DNA of 30,758 bases. Source: Dinochytrium kinnereticum. Lineage: Eukaryota; Chytridiomycota; Chytridiomycetes; Chytridiales; Chytridiaceae. Location of the stretch: NCBI GenBank assembly GCA_027604005.1, contig JADGJT010000287.1, positions 1 to 30,758 on the forward strand. The letters are read 5' to 3'. The notes under the pieces were generated by a model. The model did not search any database, was not told the DNA's origin, and worked only from the letters and a program-made list of their open reading frames with translations. How positions within the stretch are numbered: the stretch's first letter is position 1; each line of letters opens with the position of its first letter. Both the position numbers and the translations under genes were made by a program. This document shows, piece by piece, positions 24,401-30,758 of the stretch.

Positions 24401-26161
24401 AACTTAAGCGCCAGTGCCAGCTCGTGGTAGAATCCAATGCTTCCACCTTTGAATAGAGGGATCTAAAGGGAAAAAACTCAGTAAGTAATTCTCACAAACA
24501 TCTGGCAATACACGAAAGAGAAAACAGAAAAAAACACCAACATTCTTAAGTTTCTCTCGAACGACTTCGATGTCAGTCTCAACCTCTTGTTTGCCGGTCA
24601 GCTTTGCCATTTCCCGCATCTTATTGTACTCATATCGTTGCTTAGCCTCAACCTTGATCTTAGCGTCAATCTCAGGGTAAGCATCTAAAACAATGTCCAA
24701 ATCACTTTTGGCAAGCTTGAAAACAGTTATGGTCGATGAAGTGCATCGAACAGATGCCGTCCGCTTGATCTTGAAAAATAAACCAACTTCTCCAAAGAAA
24801 GTTCCAGGGTAGAAATTCGCAAACACTTTTCCGTCTTCGTCGCTAAATACTTCTGCTTCACCGTCGACAACAAAATACATTTCGCCGGCCAAGTCTCCCT
24901 TTTGAATGATAACTTCTCCATAGCGATATTGAACTGGCCGGAGGCTCAACGCGAGCATGTGGAGGAATCCAATTTCGCAGTCTCGGAAAAGAGGGACCTT
25001 AAAAATGTAACGGGTAAGTTTCGCTTTAGCATGAGAAAGGGATAATATTGGTCGTGATATACTCACACTTTTTAAATCCCTGTTGGTGATACCTAGCTTC
25101 AACTCCTTGCCGAATTCAACTTTGACTGCGCTGTCTTGCTGTTTCATGTGCAGGGCAAAACGCTCCTCTGCAATCATACCAATCGCCTCAGCGACTTTTG
25201 GATGGCCCTCCATCAGTTTTTCAAGCTTGTCCTTTGTCAAAGTAAGAATAATGCATCGACCTCGGGCCCGGCAAGAAGCAGTTCTACAAATATATAAGAA
25301 TAATTCAAATGCAAGGACTGGCAGTCTGAGTGAAGAGAATGTCCTTATGACACACCTTGGGACTGAAAAAAGTACACCGATTTCTCCAAAAAATGACTGC
25401 TCCTTCATCACGTTAAGAATAGTTTCACCTTTAGAACAAATCAAAATTAGAATCACGAGAAATTAACCAAACGCGACATAATACAGAAATAGTCACCATC
25501 CTCAGAAACAACCTCAACCTCCCCCCTTAGAATAAAGAACATCGCTCGTCCAACTTCCCCCTTCCTAATAACAAACTCACTGGGATTATAAATCCTACTC
25601 TGCATAGCGTTGCTCAGTTGAATCATAAAGGCCTCCTCCAGATTCTGAAACAAGACATGGTTCTCCAAAAACTTTCTGATACTTCCATCAAACGTGACCT
25701 TCTCAGGCGCGGCAGCTGGCATGACAGGCCCGCTCCCACTTCCAGGGCTTCCAGGGTTTTTTGGTGATGCCATAGTTTGGTGAGAGTCCTGGGATCCCAC
25801 GCTTGCTGCTGTTGACTTTTCTCGCTCTTTCACTGGAATGGAGAGCGTTGCGGGGCTGGTGATTGGAAGGTGGGGGTGGGATGGTTTGTCGCGGTCTGCA
25901 AAAGGGTTGTCAGGTTGCTTTTTTTCGTTTTGGGAGGGGCGGGGAGACGTTCTTACCAACCGATCGTTTGAGGTCTGTTGCAGAGGGGTGGGGGGAGGCA
26001 GTGGGATCGACTCGGGGTGGTTTCAGAGGTTGATCGTATGGGTGGTGTGTGGATTCCGGCTCTGCTGTTGTGGGGTCCTTGATGGCTCTATCGGGCAGTC
26101 GGTCGCTCTGTGGATGCTCGCAATAATCGACAGGCTTTACAGTCGAGCAACCACTTCCCAT
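21499..26161 (-). CDS. Four cyclic-nucleotide-binding domains fused to F-box and LRRs, 9 exons
   Basis: Predicted SCF substrate receptor with cyclic-nucleotide sensing; no described family with this architecture is known to me. Exons in transcript order: 26161-25957, 25895-25497, 25428-25356, 25283-25067, 24997-24542, 24462-24001, 23927-23088, 23003-22231, 22171-21499, giving 1365 aa. The N-terminus MGSGCS suits myristoylation plus palmitoylation. CNB1-4 lie at about 148-265, 299-410, 451-560 and 605-715. Each has FFGE(I/V) and RTAS, so the ribose- and phosphate-contacting Glu and Arg are kept. A Ser-rich linker with KRRAS (833-837) precedes the F-box (948-993, core LRLVCKRW). About nine cysteine-containing LRRs follow (about 1008-1290), as in FBXL/AMN1 proteins. 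The tail is basic and Ser-rich. Joining the CNB and F-box halves rests on AAG|GTAGGC (23088) and TTGCAG|AGC (23003), both phase 0; the F-box half has no ATG near its own start. Introns 2 and 4 end in AAG. Confidence 0.86.
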
Positions 26162-26784
26162 ACCCTTTCGGCCCTTTTTGTGGTATCGAAGAGTGTGCTC
26201 GAATCCAGAAGTCGAGAAGCAGTGAAGCACTTTCACCAGTCCCCTTCCTCCAGATCTTGAATATGCAAAAGTGGCGACCTGTTCCCAAGACACAATGCCG
26301 TCCTCAAGCACTTTTCTGCTGCTTCTCCAAAGGCCTGGAGAAATCGTTTCTCATACAGGTAATTGATGTAAGGGTAGGGTGGTAAAGGCCTCGCTCGCTC
26401 TTACAAAAGCCGAAGGCGTTCTCCCGAGGACAATATCTACTTCTCGTCCTCCCAAACCAACCACTTGAGAAAAAGAGCTCGAGTCAATCAATCCACGGGA
26501 AAGGCTTCCGGCGCTGCTGTTGAAGGAGATTTACGTTCATGTAACAAGGCCATCGTTCTCGCAATTTGCTGTTCTCCGATCTCGCCCGCCAGGATGATGA
26601 TCCCGTCCAATCCTGCCTTTGTCCTGCATTCAATGCGTGTGGTTGGTTGGCGGTTTCTGTTGATACTGTGCTGCCTGTTCTCTCGGGCGAATCGGTGGTC
26701 CGGAGGCTGGAAGGCCCGTCCTTAATACTCTATTTATATTTTGTCTTTATTATTTTGGTTAAAGGGGAATGCTTCTCCCTCGCC
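26162..26784. other. Intergenic region between the CAMSAP and CNB/F-box/LRR genes
   Basis: Contains the CAMSAP 3' UTR (with AATAAA at 26746-26751) and the promoter/leader of the CNB/F-box/LRR gene. The frame upstream of that gene's ATG at 26161 stays open back to a TGA near 26350 without another ATG, which supports the chosen start but leaves room for an upstream exon. Nothing else was recognised. Confidence 0.6.
26746..26751 (-). terminator. Probable polyadenylation signal of the CAMSAP gene
   Basis: AATAAA on the minus strand, 34 nt past the CAMSAP stop codon (26785-26787). Assigned by consensus and position. Confidence 0.6.
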
Positions 26785-29700
26785 TCACACACCCCCTGCG
26801 CTCTTTCTCCCAAACTCACTCCGCACTGCAACGGCATGCACGTTCCGACTAAAATGGGTCGTCGGCAAGAGCCTAAACCCCCTTGCTCCACAATCATACT
26901 TGTAAAATTCCAACACCTCTTCCCTGCAAACCTCCTCGGGCCCCCCACCTCCGCCGTTATGAACATTCAAATCCTCCCCGTATGAATCTTTGGAAACGTG
27001 GTTTGACGAGGTTGATGGACGTGGAGTGTAGACTCGAGTCAGGTTGGAACGGGTGGGTGAGTAGGAGTAGAGACCTCGGAAGGCGTGGTTCTTTGAGCCC
27101 CGAAAGAGAATGATGAAGTGGGTTGAGGGAGAGGTGGTTAGGTCCTATTATTTGAAAAAAATAGATTGTTGTTAAAATATGGTGAGTTTGGGTTTGTGTG
27201 AATAAAGTTGCTTGCTTCATTTTGCTGTTATAAAAATAGGAGGGGCCGGAGGGAAGGGGGGTTATATACCTCTAAAACATCAGCCTTTACTTTTTCGTTC
27301 ACCGTTCCAGCTAGACAAACGTGGATCAACGCGTTTTTGATGATCTTCCGATTCGATTGCGAGTCAGGTCCCAATCCTATCTTCTTTTTTTTGGCAGAAG
27401 GTGTTGCAGAAGATGGTCGATGGTCATCCAGTTTTTTCGCTGGCGTTCTTTCTTGATTTTTTAGCTGGTATTGTCGCATGACATCAGGGTGTGGTTCGTT
27501 TTGTGATCTGCATCATCGGATGGTTTTAGCTTTAGCAAGGATTATGATTCTCGAGGGAAGAGATGGAGGGTGGCTTACCTATCGTTCAATCTATTCCCTA
27601 TCGTCTTCCTCATCTCCACACCTCCGCCTTTTTTTTCATTTACCCCGTTTAATCTACTTGGTGCAGCCCCGCTCTTTCCTTGCGGTTTTTCTTTTACCGC
27701 CTGTTGCCTTGTGGCGCGACGAACGATCCGTTCATCGATTCGGTGGTTCTGAACCTTTTCCCACGTTGCCTCGCTTTCACTATCATCCAACACGAGGGGC
27801 TTTGTTGTTTCTTGGTGGGGGTGTTCGGGAATCGGATAGCTGAGAAGGCCGGTTGATGGCCGATGTTTGGGGGGTTGAGGTGAGGAGGATATAGTCTCGA
27901 TTTGCGGAGTCGAATGGGATTGGTTTTGGTGGTTTGATGAGGATGGGATTTTGGTTTGGAGGTCTGGTGTGGGGAAGAGGGGAATCGGTTGCGAAAGTTG
28001 CGATCCTTTCTTTGGCTTCTTTTCCAGCACCGGCGATGGTTCATGCACCGATTTCACTTGGTCGTTCATCCTTTCTACCTCATTTACTGCCGCTGGATTA
28101 TTCGCCACGACTGTTTGGGGGATCGTCGTCTTTACATCCTTCTTAATGTTTTCGGATACTGGCTTCACCTCCGCCACTGTTGGCCCATACACGGCTGTCA
28201 TACGGCAATCGACCGTCTCCCCCTCCTTTCCAACACCCTGCGATGCTGGCCGTGTAGGCGGAAAGGACGACACGCCACCGCCACCTTTCCCCACCTTTTT
28301 TTTCTTCTTTTGCAACCTCCTATCCGGTTTAACAACAACAACAACAGGTGTATGACTCCCCGCGCTATTCATCGACGTGTCAGTCCAGTTTCCATCATCC
28401 TCTTCTTCCACGTCTCTATTGCACCCGACCCCCGGGGCATCAGGGGTTTGGGCGTCACAGTCGTCCTCGTCGTCCATGTTGGCGAGAAGGGATGAGACGT
28501 TGTACCGGGGGGGAAGGTCATCCTCGTCATTGCTTTCGTCATCTGTTAAATGGGCGACAATTGGTCCGGGGATGGAGGATCGTTTTGGGGTTCCACCGAG
28601 TGAAGGAAGTTTTGTGGGGAGAGGGTCCTCCTCTTCTTCTGATCCTTTGATGTTTTGGGGGTTTTTTGGTTGGAGTTTGCGGTGGTGAGAGTAGTCTTGG
28701 TCGCTGTCGGAGAAGACGTCAAAGGACGGGGTTGGGGCTTCATTTATCACGTCGTCGGTGTCATCTTGGGTTGAGGGGTTTGATCCAAACGTCACGCCGT
28801 GAATTGTTGGAGAGATATATGGGAGTTTTGTGGGTGGCACGGGTTTTGAGGCGGGTGGTGAGGGGTTTTTCACTGGAAGAGATATAACAGGAAGCTCAAT
28901 CGTTGACCTTGACTCATTCTTCTCGCTCCTTTGAATACCTCTCCTGTTTGACCGCCTCAGTTCCTCATCCTGCTCCAATCGCCCTGACCCAGCCATAACT
29001 TTTGATCGCGTCCATTCTGGTTCCGACTCAAAGTCCAAAGAGTTGGACTTGTCGATTCTAGCGTGTTTCCCTAAACGTCCTCCAGACTCCTCCTCGATCT
29101 TTATCACATTTTTAAACGGCTCAGCATTGATGAGCTTCGAACCGTCATTGACAAGACACGACCGCGCAGACACCACGTTCCGCAACTTTCTCCTCCGATC
29201 CAACCTTGACACCGAGGCATACACCTCCACCCGTTCCTCGTCGTCATCGATCTTGCTTGAGGATAAAGATGGCGCGGACATTGGTTTGATGGTGACGGTC
29301 GTGTCATTCTGGTCAATTTTTTCGGTGGATGGGTTTACTGGGTCGTTTGGGTGGAGAAGGGTTCGAAGCTTTTTTCGATTCGCTTTTTTTCCCACTGACG
29401 GGTCAGACGATGCGGTGGTGGTGAGATTTGAATCTGATACAGCGTTGGCGATGGGAGGTGCGGTGATGGTATACACCTCCACCCGTTCCTCGTCGTCATC
29501 GATCTTGCTTGAGGATAAAGCTGGCGCGGACATTGGTTTGATGGTGACGGTCGTGTCATTCTCGTCAATTTTTTCGGTGGGTGGGTTTACTGGGTCGTTT
29601 GGGTGGAGAGGGGTTCGAAGCTTTTTTCGATTTGCTTTTTTTCCCACTGACGGGTCAGACGATGTGGTGGTGGTCAGATTTAAATCTGATTCAGCGTTGG

Positions 29701-30758
29701 CGATGGGAGGTGCGGTGATGTGAGGGGTGGATTGGTCTACGGGAACCGCGGGCGTGACACCTTTTCGTCTTGCAGACGGTTCAGGCGATACAGCGTTCTC
29801 GCTTGGAGGTACGGTGACGTGAGTTGTTTCATTGTCCGCCTTTTTGAAGCCCTTTTTCATCTTGACCGATAAGCGGTGAGACACTGGTTCAGCAGCTTGT
29901 GCCAATCCGATTGGACGCGAGAGGGTCTGAATACCATGACGCTTCTCCTTCCCCGGGATTGGTTCACTACCATCAGGTTGGTTGGTGTCTTTGGATGATG
30001 GTTCAGCGGCCACGTGGTTTGGTGAGGAGGTGGTTGGGGTCTTTGAATTTGAATCTTTTTTGGGGGCTTTGGAGTTTGAGGCGGTTGATGGATGCTCTGA
30101 CTTGCTGGGTTTATTCTTGTTGGATTGGTTGTGGCGGGGTTTGATGATTGTGGGGGGGGGGGTTATTGATGACGATGATGATGCCGGTGGTTCAGCAGCT
30201 TCCGCGACGACGGGTGGCGTAACCAAAGACGAGGATGATGCCGGGGGTTCAGCAGCTTCCGCGACGACGCGTGGCGTCACCAAAGACGACGAACACAACC
30301 CCCGCGATTCAGCACCTTCCCCACCAACCTTCCATGACCAAGAATCGCGGTTCACACCTCCTCCAGACGTTCTCAACACGCACCCAACCCCACCCACCCC
30401 CAAACACCTCTCAAACACATCCCCCAAAAATCCAACAACCCAAACCCTCCCCCTCCCCCCCCAACACCCCACCTCCCCCGCACCACACTCAACCTCAACA
30501 CCTCTCCACACCCTCCGAACCCTCCCCTGCAACCCCGTCTCAATCTTCCTCCACCACCCCTCCTCCTCATCGCCGGAACCCGGACTGTCGTTGATGAGGT
30601 TGTAGTGATGGAGGGCGTGGAATAGGGCTTGGCCGTCGCGGAGGTCGATTGAGAGGTCGTCGATTTCCGGGAGGGGGGTGGGGGAGGTGGTTAGGACGGT
30701 GGAGAGCCAGATTGTTAGGGCGTCTTCGAGGTCGTAGGGGGGGGGGTGGGGGGTGGTT
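26785..30758 (-). CDS. CAMSAP/Patronin-like microtubule minus-end protein, 5' partial
   Basis: Predicted to bind and stabilise free microtubule minus ends. Exons in transcript order: 30758-27579 (open at the window edge), 27507-27270, 27144-26785, about 1258 residues here. A CH-like domain near the edge reads DLSIDLRDGQALFHALHHYN and ends around VGFLGDVFERCLG, resembling the CAMSAP N-terminal CH domain. A linker of about 900 residues is low-complexity, Pro/Ser/Asp-rich and contains two tandem repeats; I see no strong coiled coil. The CKK domain spans the last two exons: SNRKIIKNALIHVCLAG plus VNEKVKADVLE, then HFIILFRGSK, FRGLYSYSP, EFYKYD and FRLLPTTHFSRNVHAVAV. Junctions are GATAG|GTAAGC to GATGCAG|ATC (phase 2) and GAG|GTATAT to AATAG|GAC (phase 0). 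The CKK assignment is strong; the CH assignment is moderate. The linker repeats suggest a fast-evolving spacer. Confidence 0.88.
29219..29722 (-). repeat. Two in-frame tandem copies of a 252-bp unit in the CAMSAP linker
   Basis: Copies at about 29219-29470 and 29471-29722 encode 84-residue units that differ at eight residues. Each contains SDPSVGKKANRKKLRT, NDTTVTIKPMSAP and SSSKIDDDEERVEVY. The unit length is a multiple of three, so the frame is kept. The high similarity points to a recent duplication or to gene conversion. Confidence 0.92.
30177..30290 (-). repeat. Two tandem copies of a 57-bp unit in the CAMSAP linker
   Basis: Copies at 30177-30233 and 30234-30290 encode 19-residue units around VVAEAAEPPASSSS. 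They are nearly identical and in frame. The motif AEPVS/AEPSS recurs in looser form further downstream (about 29880-30010). Confidence 0.85.
30720..30758. other. G/C homopolymer-rich window edge in the CAMSAP CH domain
   Basis: Runs of nine and six G on the plus strand lie at the edge, inside the predicted N-terminal coding part of the CAMSAP gene. The frame stays open to the edge, so the start codon and any further 5' exons are outside. Such runs are prone to sequencing indels, and the residues encoded here should be treated with caution. Confidence 0.6.

Noticed and set aside
29367..29380. GGTTCGAA string resembling a tRNA box B
   Set aside because: It lies inside CAMSAP coding sequence, recurs in both repeat copies, and has no box A or cloverleaf around it.
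29043..29723. Plus-strand frame of 226 codons with internal repeats
   Set aside because: It is the antisense shadow of the CAMSAP linker; the repeats are the 252-bp units already assigned to the minus strand.

Overview
The window is nuclear DNA from a eukaryote, most likely a zoosporic (flagellated) fungus such as a chytrid. The evidence is five protein genes split by 38 short GT..AG introns (42-125 nt, with one of 567 nt), a fungal-type HRD1 and adenylosuccinate synthase, and a full-length axonemal dynein heavy chain, which only a lineage with a motile flagellum should keep. The species cannot be named from the sequence. I built all exon models by hand. Every junction keeps the reading frame, which is the main support for the coordinates.

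Layout. 1-2164: no gene recognised; probably the upstream region of the next gene. 2165-4655 (+): adenylosuccinate synthase, 9 exons, 427 aa. 5400-7798 (+): HRD1/synoviolin, the ER membrane RING ubiquitin ligase of ERAD, 8 exons, about 582 aa. 8286-21116 (-): inner-arm axonemal dynein heavy chain of the DNAH3/7/12 type, 14 exons, about 4028 aa. 21499-26161 (-): a 9-exon gene for a 1365-aa protein with an MGSGCS N-terminus, four cyclic-nucleotide-binding (CNB) domains, an F-box and a long cysteine-containing leucine-rich repeat (LRR) array. 26785-30758 (-): a CAMSAP/Patronin-like microtubule minus-end protein with a CH-like N-terminal domain, a long disordered linker with tandem repeats and a C-terminal CKK domain. 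Its 5' end lies beyond the window.

Two genes stand out. The CNB x4 / F-box / LRR protein looks like a substrate receptor of an SCF ubiquitin ligase that could be controlled directly by cAMP or cGMP and anchored to a membrane by lipid. An automatic annotation would easily split it into two ordinary genes. The CAMSAP homologue is notable because the CKK family was first described as an animal family. Its CKK domain is split over two small 3' exons behind a large low-complexity exon, so it is easily missed.

Together, the three consecutive minus-strand genes concern microtubules or possibly flagellar signalling (dynein motor, candidate cyclic-nucleotide-gated ligase, minus-end protein). The two plus-strand genes are housekeeping. 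No RNA gene, transposon or CRISPR array was found.
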